64,000 nucleotides of DNA from Loripinus fragilis (lineage: Eukaryota > Mollusca > Bivalvia > Lucinida > Lucinidae), in assembly GCA_964019695.1 (NCBI GenBank), contig OZ026515.1, positions 129,044,849 through 129,108,848 of the forward strand. The letters run 5' to 3'. The notes beneath the pieces were generated by a model. That model saw only the letters and a list, made by a program, of their open reading frames with translations, searched no databases and was not told the DNA's origin. The first letter of the stretch is position 1. Each line of letters opens with the position of its first letter. Below are positions 22,994 through 35,079 of the stretch, piece by piece. The translations under genes were made by a program, and so were the position numbers.

Positions 22994-23806
22994 ACAGTTC
23001 TATATCGTATAAGTTTCATCAAGATCAACTGATAAACTAATTATTGCTCTGGCACTTATAATGCAAAAGTTGTAATGGCTTTCTTAGAGAATGGTCTAAA
23101 CATTTCCCCAAAGCTATTATGTATAAAAAGCCTGTAGATAAGTATGACGGTGTAAAATGTAAAAATAAATACCCCGCCCACTTGAATCTTTAGGCAGGGT
23201 CAAAGGTCAAATACATTAATTTGGCAATAACTTAGTCAATTTTCAATATTATTACCGAAACTTTGTATGCATACAGATAAAAAACAACAATAGATATGAA
23301 ATATATCAGACTGGATATTTGATTGGATGCCTGGGTCCGATCCCCTGGGTAGATTTAGGGGATGGGGCGAGTCCAAAATGAAACTTATTCTGAATATTGT
23401 CATGCTGCATATAAAATTAAGGGAACAGCACATAACAGCAACATGATAGCAATTATTTAGCACGCTGAGACACCATTGACCACTGAGGAAGGGGGTCAAA
23501 AGGTCAGCGCATTTTCACCTTGAAATTAGTCATGTTTCGTAGAGCACCTTGAAAACAAGCATTCTGTCCTTACATACAACCTAACCCCTTGGGTAGTGGC
23601 AAATCAAATATTCATTTATTGAATATGGTCATGCTGCATATCAAATAGAAGGGACTTACGCATGCAGAAACATGGTAGCAAGTATTGTTCCAGAAGACAC
23701 ACCGCGACTTCGGGGTGTGTCAAAAGAAAAAACATTTTTTTCTGAAATCAATCATGTTGAAGATCAGAATGGAGTGTACCTATATAATTTGCTTACATTA
23801 TCATAC

Positions 23807-25805
23807 TACCAAGGTAGCATATTGTGTACCTTACCTACACAATATGCTCCAAATATCATAATACTACTGAGGTAGCATATTGTGTACCTTACCTACACAA
23901 TATGCTCCCATTATCATAATACCACCAAGGTAGCATATTGTGTACCTTACCTACACAATATGCTCCCATTATCATAATACTACTGAGGTAGCATATTGTG
24001 TACCTTACCTACACAATATGCTCCCATTACCAAAATGCTACCAAGGTAGCATATTCTGTACCTTACCTACACAATATGCTCCAATTATTATAATATTACC
24101 GAGGTAGCATATTGTGTACCTTACCTACACAATATGCTCGCATTATCATAATACCACCAAGGTAGCATATTGTGTACCTTACCTACACAATATGCTCCCA
24201 TTATCATAATACTACTGAGGTAGCATATTGTGTACCTTACCTACACAATATGCTCCCATTACCAAAATGCTACCCAAGTAGCATATTGTGTACCTTACCT
24301 ACACAATATGCTCCCATTATCATAAAACTACTGAGCTAGCATATTGTGTACCTTACCCACAAAATATGCTCCGATTATAATAATAGTACTGAGGTAGCAT
24401 ATTGTGTACCTTAACAACACAATATGCTCCGAATATCATAATACTACTGAGGTAGCATATTGTGTACCTTACCTACACAATATGCTCAAATTATAATAAT
24501 AGTACTGAGGTAGCATATTGTGTACCTTACCTACACAATATGCTCCGAATATCATAATACTACTGAGGTAGCATATTGTGTACCTTACCTACACAATATG
24601 CTCCAATTATCATAATACTACCGAGGTAGCATATTGTGTACCTTACCTACACAATATGCTCCGATTACCAAAATGCTACCAAGGTAGCATATTGTGTACC
24701 TTACCTACACAATATGCTCCGAATATCATGATACTACTGTGGTAGCATATTGTGTACCTTACCTACACAATATGCTCCAATTATCATAATACTACCGAGG
24801 TAGCATATTGTGTACCGTGCCTACACAATATGCTCCCATTATCACGATACTACCAAGGTAGCATATTGGGTACCCAACCTACACAATATGCTCACATTAT
24901 CATAATACTACTGAGGTAGCATATTGTGTACCTTACCTACACAATATGCTCCAATTATAATAATAGTACTGAGGTAGCATATTGTGTACCGTGCCTACAC
25001 AATATGCTCCGAATATCATAATACTACTGAGGTAGCATATTGTGTACCTTACCTACACAATATGCTCCAATTATCATAATACTACCGAGGTAGCATATTG
25101 TGTACCTTACCTACACAATATGCTCTGATTACCAAAATGCTACCAAGGTAGCATATTGTGTACCTTACCTACACAATATGCTCCGAATATCATAATACTA
25201 CTGTGGTAGCATATTGTGTACCTTACCTACACAATATGCTCCAATTATCATAATACTACCGAGGTAGCATATTGTGTACCGTGCCTACACAATATGCTCC
25301 CTTATCACGATACTACCAAGGTAGCATATTGGGTACCCAACCTACACAATATGCTCACATTATCATAATACTACTGAGGTAGCATATTGTGTACCTTACC
25401 TACACAATATGCTCCAATTATCATAATGCTACCGAGGTAACATATTGTGTACCTTACCTACACAATATGCTCCCATTATCATAAGACCACCAAGATAGCA
25501 TATTAAGTACCTTTACTACACAATATGCTCCGAATATCATAATACTACTGAGGTAGCATATTGTGTACCTTACCTACACAATATGCTCCAATTATAATAA
25601 AAGTACTGAGGTAGCATATTGTGTACCTTACCTATACAATATGCTTCTAATATCATAATACTACTGAGGTAGCATATTGTGAACCTTACCTACACAATAT
25701 GCTCTGATTACCATATTACTACCCCATTATCATACTACCAAGGTAGCATATTGTGTACCTGACCTACACAATATGTTCCCATTATCATTATACCACCAAG
25801 GTAGC
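23807..25805 (+). repeat. 58-bp hairpin satellite of element A, forward part
   Basis: About 34 units. Each has the perfect 12-bp arms GCATATTGTGTA and TACACAATATGC around the loop CCTTACC, then a 27-bp spacer (CC.ATTATCATAATAC...). An eight-unit block is duplicated about 460 bp apart (GGGTACCCAACC variant at 24868 and 25328). Confidence 0.95.
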
Positions 25806-26330
25806 ATATTGTGTAGGTAAGGTACACAATATGCTACCTCGGCAGTTTTATGATAATTGGAGCATATTGTGTAGGTAAGGTACACAATATGCTACCACAG
25901 TAGTATTATGATATTCGGAGCATATTGTGTAGGTAAGGTACACAATATGCTACCTCAGTACTATTATTATAATTGGAGCATATTGTGTAGGTAAGGTACA
26001 CAATATGCTACCACAGTTGTATTATGATATTCGGAGCATATTGTGTAGGTAAGTTACACAATATGCTACCTTGGTGGTATTATGATAATTGGAGCATATT
26101 GTGTAGGTAAGGTACACAATATGCTACATCGGTAGTATTATTATAATTGGAGCATATTGTGTAGGTAAGGTACACAATATGCTACCTCGCTAGTATTATG
26201 ATAATTGGAGCATATTGTGTAGGTTAGGTACTCAATATGCTACCTCAGTAGTATTACTATAATTGGAGCATATTGTGTATGCTAGGTACAAAATACGCTA
26301 CCTTAGTAGTTTTATTTTATTGGAAGCTGA
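25806..26330 (-). repeat. 58-bp hairpin satellite of element A, inverted part
   Basis: From the hairpin centred near 25820 the loop reads GGTAAGG and the spacer is reversed; about nine units follow to 26330. The switch occurs inside one hairpin, whose two flanks are both 'GGTAGC' type and so form a longer palindrome. Confidence 0.95.
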
Positions 26331-27467
26331 TTGTGTAGGTACGGTTCAGTAAAATGGTACTTAGGTAGAATCATTGTGATGGTATACTATTCAAAGTTAG
26401 ATAACGCTATATGTTAAGAATTTATAGAGCAAGAAACTACTGCGCCGAAGGTTATGAAGTAAGTGCATACATTAAAGCATCACCATAAAACTGTCAGTAG
26501 CAAGCAAATTGTCAAAATACATTATTCAAGTTTACTCAGTATTAGTTCTGATCATAATCTTAAAACATACATACAATAAATGATTCGTCACCTTTATAAT
26601 GAATCGTCTCATATCTTTGCGAGCGCCAGCTTACTAGTAAGTGTCAGTGCAGAACATTGTATGTTTATGTGGTCAATACCTGAATTAACCGCGTTCAGAA
26701 AGTCTCTATTCCCATGTTAGCCCCATGCCTTCCAACATGTTTCAGTATAACCTGACATACATGTATGGTTTGTAGAGCTATGCCTTTTGAAAAAAATCAA
26801 AATAGTTGCCATGGGAGCCAAATTGGATATCAGAATCGAATGATTCACGCAATAATGAATGTTCATATTGCCCCTATCCCTCAAACCAAGTTTAGATTCA
26901 ATCTGACGTAGGGATGGGAAAAGATGGTTTTTGAAGGATATCAAGATGGCTACATATTATATATTCCAATGGAACAGGTATAGCATTTATGAATGTCCAT
27001 GGTGTCCTCGACTCATACAGGTTTATTACATTTCTACATTTAACCCCCGGCGTTTCCCCATTTTTCCTTACTACGGTTTCCAAAGGTTGATTTGTCGGGA
27101 AAGAAGCCAAATTTGGAGACAATGTCTCCAAAATGTTGTTGATGGAGATTAAAGACCACTATAATACAATTATGATGCGGGCATGGCTTTAGACATAAGG
27201 TTCGTAAGATAGACAGATGGATGTCGAGAGGACAGTTAGAAAGAAAGGTAAATCCCACGAGACATGTTTTCAAGAAGAGCATATTGTGTACCCTCGGACG
27301 ACCACTGAAATAACATATGTATCGACCCTACACAATATGCTCCACTGGTAGCATATTGTGTATGCAGGGTACACAAAATGCTCCAGTGGAGCATATTGTG
27401 TATGCAGGGTACACAATATGCTACTAAAAGGAGCATATTGTGTAGGGGAGCATTTTGTGGACCCACA
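26331..27467 (+). repeat. Element A right arm
   Basis: Nearly identical to 44956-46072 in element B. It ends in subterminal hairpin motifs (27275-27450) and the terminal repeat. No protein homology recognised. Confidence 0.85.
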
Positions 27468-27473
27468 GTGCTT

Positions 27474-28655
27474 GTTAACCCAAGTACTGTAGTCAGCTAT
27501 TTCAGATTTTGACAAAAATTTGCACGTCATGATCATGATTGCTTCTGTTTTAGACGTTACTCGAAATTCAAACTTAATAATGCCCCACAATTTTAGCTAA
27601 ACCGGCCAAGGGCAACAACCAGAACTTTAAAGCCAACGTGGGTGCATAAAACTGGGCCCAGTGAGCGCGCTGCATACGCTAAATTATGTTGGGTCTCACT
27701 GCACCGTCGTTATAACTGAAAAAGCCAAGATCCTGCGCATCCGCACGTCGGTGCTCGCATGTTACAGGTAGGTAAAGACTCAGACAATAAAGTTAGTCAT
27801 CTATGCTTCAGAACTAGGTAGCACGTTTCAAGAATGGCTTCGCCTACATGCGATCTGCACATACGTACATGTAGTTCACTATGTGGATATATATAATTAA
27901 TGCTGTACAATAGCTGAAAAGCAGTTTTACTGGCATCAGTCCTCATTAATCAACTACTCTGTCAAGTTGGTCGAAGATAAATGAATATTGGCTTGACGTC
28001 AACATCAGTTGTATTAAGCTGGGGTCGTGGTGTATGTTAAGTAGTTATAGCTAATAAAACTGAAATTAATCAAGTGATTTCATATTGGCTCAGTTGCAGG
28101 TCCAAGGTCAGCTGTATTGGTCCGAGGCCCGGCCTCAGCCCAATACAAATGGCCTCTGCTTGTAACTGGGTCAAAACTGAAATCACCTTATCAGGCCTAA
28201 AATAAAAAATTGTGCCCGACTGTGCCTAATTTTTTTGCCCCCGACCCTAAAGTTTTTAAGCATATTTAGGGGATTTCCAAGGGATTTCCCAGTTCAGCCA
28301 TATTGTTTCCCCATCTTCCCCATGTAAAAACGTTTAACAAAATAAAAATATTTTCCTACCTGCTGTCCCTATTTTAAAATTTCATGTAACCTGAAACACA
28401 CATATTTTTTGGCCTTATTAATATGATATTGTTTCCACTTGTTGTATTAGTTAATACCGGGCCTATACGGGTCATTATCAAAAAATGGAGGAATCCAGAA
28501 AGACTAAATCATAAAAAAATAAGTGTCAAGATTTTCAATCTTGCTGCAACATTTATATTAAACATACACGGGGGAACTTATATTGAAAATATGCGAAGTT
28601 TAACTCGACGATTAGTGGGTCAGTTAATAATTTTATGTCTGCTACTACGGCTAAA
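27474..28655. other. No feature recognised
   Basis: Unique-looking intronic sequence between repeats; no supported ORF or RNA. Confidence 0.5.
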
Positions 28656-29050
28656 ATGTCAGTGCAGTCACAAACAAACTTTTTATCATTAAATCAGTCT
28701 CTGTCAAGATGTTCATTATCATATTAAGGTGACCTACAATACTGATCATAAACCTGATAAGACTCGAGTTTTATGCAATTCCGTTGTATTCTGTGTGAGA
28801 GAGAATTGCTTTAAGTAAACCTACACGTAAAAATTGTATTTTCAAAGTGTGGTGTTTTTTATGTACAAAATTGTGTAGATTTATATTCTAAATGATTTCT
28901 GTCAAAAGTTTAGTATTTCATTATTGCATAGTCAGATATAAAAAGTAAGTACATTATAGCAATGGGCTCTACGTAATATGAATTATACTTGAACGTGACT
29001 GCACTGACATGACTGTGACTGCACTGACACGTTTGTGACTGCACTGACAT
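28656..29050. mobile_element. Possible 395-bp TIR element, ATGTCAGTGCAGTCACAAAC ends
   Basis: A perfect 20-bp inverted repeat (ATGTCAGTGCAGTCACAAAC at 28656 and its complement ending at 29050) bounds the interval. The right end carries three tandem GTGACTGCACTGAC motifs about 20 bp apart. A related cluster lies at 33444-33865. No clear target duplication was found. Confidence 0.6.
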
Positions 29051-30169
29051 AATGTGCACCGCCTTGCGAAAGAAATAATAGAATTGAATAAAAGCATAAT
29101 AAATTTCATAAAATAGCATAAAACACAGTAGAAACTAAGATCAATCCGTACATTTATGCAGTCCCATGGTGCCATCAAGAATGATTTCCGTTTTTGGAAA
29201 TGATCACTTGCCAGGACGTGCGAGGGTCATTTGATTTGGAAAGTTGGTAGCATGGTCTTTTATTTCAGTAACAGATTTACAAGCACTAGCAGGTTTGGTA
29301 TTGTTTTAAAGAGCTACATTTACTCTATGTTATGGCACTAATTTCAGGAGGATGTTATGATGTAGACACGAAATATATGGACTGAATTTATACTAAAACA
29401 CAAAATTACAATAGAAAATATAACGTTTTACCTTTTGAAAAGAGTGCAGAACATTATCAATAGTTGATTATGTTGTACAATTTTGTAGACCACACTCTGG
29501 TTCAATAACTATACAACTGATGACTGAGTTGGATGTTTCATGTAATTAAATATCGGAATGACAATACCAAAACCGCTTAGAAAGCAAAGCAATGAGCTTC
29601 AGTATTTTGCGACTAAAAATCGCATGTCACATTGCACATATTTTGAAAATATATAACCGAAGGTAATTTGAAAATGCCCCGTGTTGGTATTTTTGTCATA
29701 CACTTTATTTACACACGTTATGGTCTTTGTATTGAAACCAAAACAATTGTGTGAACCATTACAAAGGAAAGATAACTCTTAAAATCTTCCTATGGGACAG
29801 AATGAGTTTGGCTATGAGTTGAAATTCTGGTTCATTTCAATTAGAAATTGTAACAAACAAAGAAGAAAAAAATACCTTGGAAGTAGAAATCAGTCTACTC
29901 GGTGATGGTTAAAGTGATACCATGAGAAGTTATATTGCATTCGACAAAATATGAGGGATTGAGTTACCCCACCCACTTCTTGAAAAGTAGGGGTAGTATT
30001 ATAAGGATAATTTTCATAAAGGCAGAGCTAAAAAGGCCACAAGTTTTGCGCGACGAAAAGATAAGTATGCATTGATTGCTACAAATAAAGCAAAAACATA
30101 TACTTAATAGGCATTTTTGAGCTCCTGTAGTGACACAATTTATAGTAAAAGTATGAAGCAAAATCGAAA
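29051..30169. other. No feature recognised
   Basis: AT-rich intronic sequence without supported genes or repeats. Confidence 0.5.
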
Positions 30170-32480
30170 CAAGAAATGTCACCGTAACGTGACGAATACC
30201 CCCAAAGGAATTGGTCTAGCATAAGGCACATTTGCGGTTAAGTTATTTCATATAAAGGAATAAGTACGAAAAACCTAGAAATGAGGTCAGAAGTCAATGT
30301 CAAGGTCAAAGGGACCCAAAATGGTATGCACCACTCCGCCATCCCAAGAGAAATCCACATACCAAATTTGGGATTCCTACCTCGAATAATATAGGCTATA
30401 TGCTCCAGATACGATTATTTTAAAAACTAGGTCATAGACCAAGGTCACAGTGACCTAAAATGGTCCGCGACATATCACCATCCAAAGACGCATCTGTACA
30501 CCAAATTTGGGATTCCTACCTCAAATAATATAGTAGATATCTCCTGGCACGATAATTTTAGAAAATAAGTCGAGTTCACAGTGACCCAAAACTTGGTATA
30601 TGACACTCTGCAATTCAAAGATGCAACCACACACTAAATTTGAGATTCCTAGCTCCAATAATATATGAGATTTGATTGGACACGATTATTCTAAAAATTT
30701 GGTCAGAGGTCAAGGTCACAGTGACCCAAAATGGTACACGACATTCACCCATCAAAAGATGCATCCATACACCAAATTAGGGATTCCTACTTAAAAAAAT
30801 ATGGATATCAGCACCAGACTCGATGCAAATTATAGCAACTAGGTCAGAGGTCAAGGTCACAATGATCCAAAAAATGGGACGGGACACTCTTCCATCCCAA
30901 GATGCATTCACCCACCAAATTTGGGATTCCTACCTCAAATAATATAAGAGATATGCTCCAGACATGGTCATTCTTAAAACTAGGTCAGAGGTCAAATAGG
31001 AATTCCAAAGTTGATGTGTGAATGCATCTTTGGTTGGTGTAGTGTCACGTGTTATTTTCAGGTCACTGTGACCTTGACCTCTGACCTAGTTTTTAGAATG
31101 ATCATGTCCGTAGCATATCTCTTATTATATTATAGTACATGACACTCCACCATCCCAAGATGAACCCACACATCAAATTTGGGATTCTTCTCTGAAATAA
31201 AACAAGAGATATGCTCCAGACATGATTATTCTAAAAACTAAGTCATAGGTCAAGGTCACAGTGACCCGAAAATGGTACGTGAAACTCCGCTATCCAAAGA
31301 TGCGTTCACACACAAAATTTGGAATTCCTACCTCAACGAATATAGGAGATATGCACCAGACTAGATGCCAATTCTATAAACTAGGTCAGAGATCATGGTC
31401 AAAGTGACCCAAGGATGGTATGTGACACTTTGTCATTCCATGATGCATGCTCACGCCAAATTTGGGATTACTATCTCAAATGACATGAGAGATATGCTTC
31501 GGACACGATTATTCTTGTTTGTTTGTTTGTTTGTTTTTGTTGCTTTACGTCCCAAGTCAACAGCTATGGTCATTGCGGGACGGTCAGTTCACCTAAGCAC
31601 ACTTTTTCCTGGGCAGGCTTGAACAAGCGGTTAACCAGTAATTTGTGCACATACTTTCGCTTGTAACTGACAACAATCCTTCTTGAATGAATCAGCGGAA
31701 GGGAGGAGAATGACCGTAGAAATTATTTCACGACCAATCTCCACGAAAGTATGGGACCAGGCCGGGATCGAACTCGCGACCCCTGGATCTGCAGTCAGAC
31801 ACACATCTGTAGCCAGACACGTTACCGACTGCGCTACGCGGCCCGGTACGATTATTCTGAAAAAAAAAAAAAATTGGTCAGAGGTCGAGGTCAAGGTCAC
31901 AGTGACCAATTAATGGTATGCGACACTCCGCAATCCCAAGATTACCACACCAATTTAGGATTTCTATCTCAAATAAAACAAGAGATATGCTCCTGACACG
32001 ATTGTTCTAAAAATTAGGTCAGAGGTCAAGGCCACAGTGACCCACAAATGGTACGCGACATTCTGCCATCCCAAGTTGCTTTCATACACCAAATTGGAGA
32101 TTCCTATCTAAAAGATATAGGAGATATGCACTGGACTCAATGCCGATTCTAGAAACTAGGTCAGAGGTCAAGGTCACAGTGACCAAAGGATTGTACGCGA
32201 CACTTTGTCATCCCAAGCTGCATGCACATACCAAATTTGGGATTCCTACCTCAAAAATATGAGAGATTTTATTCGGACACGAATATTCAAAAAACTAGAG
32301 CAGAGGTCAAGGTCACAGCGACCCAAAAATTGTACTCGACGCTTTTCCATCCCAATATTCATCCACAGACTGGTTTGGGATTCCTTCCTCACACAAAATA
32401 GGAGATATGCACCAGACATGAAGCGTGACGGACGGACATGCCTCCCAAAGTTCTTTTGAGGACACAAAACTCCCATTTTT
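30170..32480 (+). repeat. 140-bp satellite-bearing repeat with nuclear-receptor-like motifs
   Basis: It begins near CAAGAAATGTCACCGTAACG and ends near GACGGACGGACATGCC. The interior is about 14 diverged units of about 140 bp containing GGTCAGAGGTCAAGGTCAC, CAGTGACCCAAA, CACCAAATTTGGGATTCCTA and GAGATATGCTCCAGACACGA. One unit at about 31010-31120 is inverted. A SINE interrupts it at 31516-31847. Seven perfect GGTCANNNTGACC palindromes occur. Confidence 0.85.
31516..31847 (-). mobile_element. tRNA-derived SINE with 11-bp target duplication
   Basis: On the minus strand it starts CCGGGCCGCGTAGCGCAGTC (A box TAGCGCAGTCGG), has the B box GAGTTCGATCCC about 65 bp later, and ends in an (AAAC)n tail seen as (TGTT)n at 31516-31537. 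It is flanked by ACGATTATTCT at 31505-31515 and 31848-31858, which is satellite unit sequence, so the target is clear. Confidence 0.95.
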
Positions 32481-33440
32481 GAAAGTTTACCGTTTCTCTA
32501 TTAGTTATCATTTTCCAAAAGTAAAGATGTACGTCGTGCAAGCAGTGGTCGCACTATATATAAAAAGCTGGCACTAAATCGTTAATCCGTCAAACCATTA
32601 TCGTAAATAAGTTTCCCAATTTTCCTTCGTTTTTTTCCAAATAATTTGCTTAACTACGGACTTTCAAAATGCCCATAGTACAAGAACTGTGCATCTATAA
32701 AATTTGTACTGGATTCTTTGCTGAATCAAATATGTCTTGATGTTTTTATGCTATCTTAATCAGGTGATATTTTGGTAATTTAAAGAGAATAACAGATGGG
32801 TAGGGGGCGGAGGCACGGAGGTGGAGGGATATACTTTAGTCAGTCGACTGGAATGTGAAAAAGTATGGTATACTTGAATCTGCTACAATAGTGTGGTTTG
32901 GAGATTAGTTAGGCTGGTACCTGTACACTGGCAAATCAACAAACACACATATGTAACACCTTTTCCCACTTAACCGCTTACTGCGGCTACCAAACATCTC
33001 ACTTCTGGCTTCAAAATCGAGAGACTGGAAGGAAAGTAACCAGACAACCAATAACCATGAAAAAGCCCAACTGACACCTGGCCATGGTGGATCGTATTTG
33101 AATGCTTATATAATCGTAAATTTGCCCAATAGCAGTGACAGACGAACGGATTGGTACATTTCTTTCGATGCCAACCGAAATCACTTGTCACTTATCTATG
33201 CAAGACTAAAAAATCCTCTTTGTTGAATGATTTAAACACGAATCTCCTAGAGGTAAAATTTGACCATGCTTTAAAATAGGCCAAGATGTACCGATTTTCA
33301 CCACAAGGTTATTGTCGTGGCCATCTTGTCAAGTGTCTCAGTTGCCCCGAAGAAACAGGCAGGGAGGGTGGGGCATTGACAATTCTACTTAATCCTAAAT
33401 ATTAACAACATTACTTACAGTTTTGAACTCAAAGTGAGTA
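32481..33440. other. No feature recognised
   Basis: Intronic, no supported gene or repeat. Confidence 0.5.
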
Positions 33441-33443
33441 ATT

Positions 33444-33865
33444 GTCAGTGCAGTCACACAACATGTCAGTGCTGTCACAATAGGGAACGTGACTGCACTG
33501 ACCGTGACAGCACTGACATTCACACATTCTTTTGATTCTTGAAAGAAAGGATTTCTTCGAAGTTAAACAAATCATATGTCTGCTTCAACCCGCCCTTAGC
33601 ACAAATTGAAACGGAGCCGTGGAAATGTGAACTGCATCCAGAAACGTGTCAATATATTCGTGATTGCACTGACAGTTGTGGAAATCACACTCAATATTTG
33701 ACACACTAATGTGACATAAAATCTGTAGGATGTAAATAAGCAAAAAAGTGATCCTATGTGTCCCCTCCAGGGGTCATTGTCAACGAAATATTGTCATTCT
33801 TAAACTTTCAGAATAATGGGTTGCTCCACCCAAACCCCATTTTCTATAACTGTGACTGCACTGAC
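33444..33865. repeat. Second cluster of GTGACTGCACTGAC motifs
   Basis: Copies in both orientations at 33444, 33465 (variant), 33489, 33504 (variant), 33660 (variant) and 33852, in a span about as long as the 28656-29050 element. Confidence 0.6.
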
Positions 33866-34640
33866 AGGATCTCAAGGGACGGACGTGAACACATGATACC
33901 GCTCTGAAATAGTTTTTAGTTACTGACATACGTTATGGATTTCACTTCTATACAGTCAGATGTATTAACCCATTAAATTATAAGCAGCTAAATATTTGTT
34001 TCTGTAACAATTAACGGTAATGGAAACAAACCACCCTCAAGTTGGGACACGCGCAAATTCGGAAAAAGTGCAATTACGTCAGCTATAGTTTTCAAACAAC
34101 CTCGTCCAGCATCTGACAAAGTATTTTATTCTTGTGGCACATGCCGTCATAAAGTGTTATTGACAGAAAAGCAACAGGGAGGAGGTCGAGGATGTGAGAA
34201 AATCAGCAAGGACACAGATTCCTCCATTTTTTGATAATGACCCATATAGTTAAAAGCCAGAAGTTAACATGTCGTAAACTAGGTCACATACATATGTAGA
34301 CTTAGTTTAAGCTGTGCTATGACAGGCTGTTTCATTATGTGGATCAATTCTCCTACTTGATCTATTATACCAAAGCCTCCTACACCTAGTTGGTCAGCAG
34401 TCAAATCGGGAAGTTTGTCTTTATGAACCATCCAACTATCCTACCATGTAATGTTTCTATGAGTAATCTTGGCCAAATATTTGGGTTAAATTCGGTAACG
34501 AAGACATAAAAATGCATCTTGTAGTTAATTGTGTTCTCTGTAAAGCAGCAATAATGACATTTCAAACTACCTCATAGACAGACATCAGGCTCCTGGAAAA
34601 CAAGACTTGCCACATCTATTGCAATTTAAGAAGTAGAGGA
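33866..34640. other. No feature recognised
   Basis: Intronic, nothing supported. Confidence 0.5.
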
Positions 34641-34644
34641 TCTT

Positions 34645-34770
34645 ACATGAGTGCTCATGTTTTATTGAATTTATTAAACGAGTTGAGAAAAAGAGATAAA
34701 ATGCGAGGCAGACCGAGCATTTTATCTCTTTATCGCAACGAGTTTAATGATTCAATAAAACAGGAGCACG
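34645..34770. repeat. Long imperfect hairpin
   Basis: About 55-bp arms, e.g. TTTTATTGAATTTATTAAAC / GTTTAATGATTCAATAAAA and AGAGATAAAATGC / GCATTTTATCTCT, around a 12-nt loop. MITE-like. Confidence 0.75.
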
Positions 34771-34775
34771 AATGT

Positions 34776-35073
34776 TAGATTCTATTTATCACATGACATT
34801 AATATTACTTAAAATCACATTTTGGCGTGAAAACGTCAAGATTTTGTCATCCTTAATGCAACTTTATAATGGACTTCATTACGTTAAGCACTAATCTGTA
34901 AACCACTAGTGGTTTATCGATTTTATTGGATGGCGTTGTTTCACTCCTAGACGCGAGTTGATATATTGTTTTATGTACCTCCCATTGTTTGTGGGGTTTC
35001 TGTGTTGGTCTTTGTTTGGTATGTATTACTATGTATCTTTTCTAGTGTTGCAATCATCTTGACGAGGAAGAGA
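34776..35073. other. No feature recognised
   Basis: Flank of element B; nothing supported. Confidence 0.5.
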
Positions 35074-35079
35074 GAGCTG

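Larger units (their letters stand above)
22271..23806 (+). repeat. Element A left arm
   Basis: Contains subterminal hairpins built from the satellite motif (TACACAATATGCTC, 22290-22410), a tRNA-like segment, a 'GATGAAGTCGGAGGGATATT' block with (CTGT)n, and a nested CGGATCC MITE. The block after 22540 also has a diverged relative at 60240-61400. Compared with B, about 200 bp just before the satellite (36565-36760 in B) are missing. Confidence 0.85.
22271..27467 (+). mobile_element. Element A: TIR element with internal hairpin satellite, 5197 bp
   Basis: The element starts TGTAGAGCCACAAAATGCTC and ends GAGCATTTTGTGGACCCACA, imperfect terminal inverted repeats (three mismatches in 21). It is flanked by a perfect 6-bp duplication GTGCTT (22265-22270 and 27468-27473). 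Left and right arms are nearly identical to those of element B at 35080-46072. Between the arms lies a 58-bp hairpin satellite. No ORF resembles a transposase, so it is probably non-autonomous. TGT...ACA ends with a 6-bp duplication do not let me place the superfamily. Confidence 0.9.
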
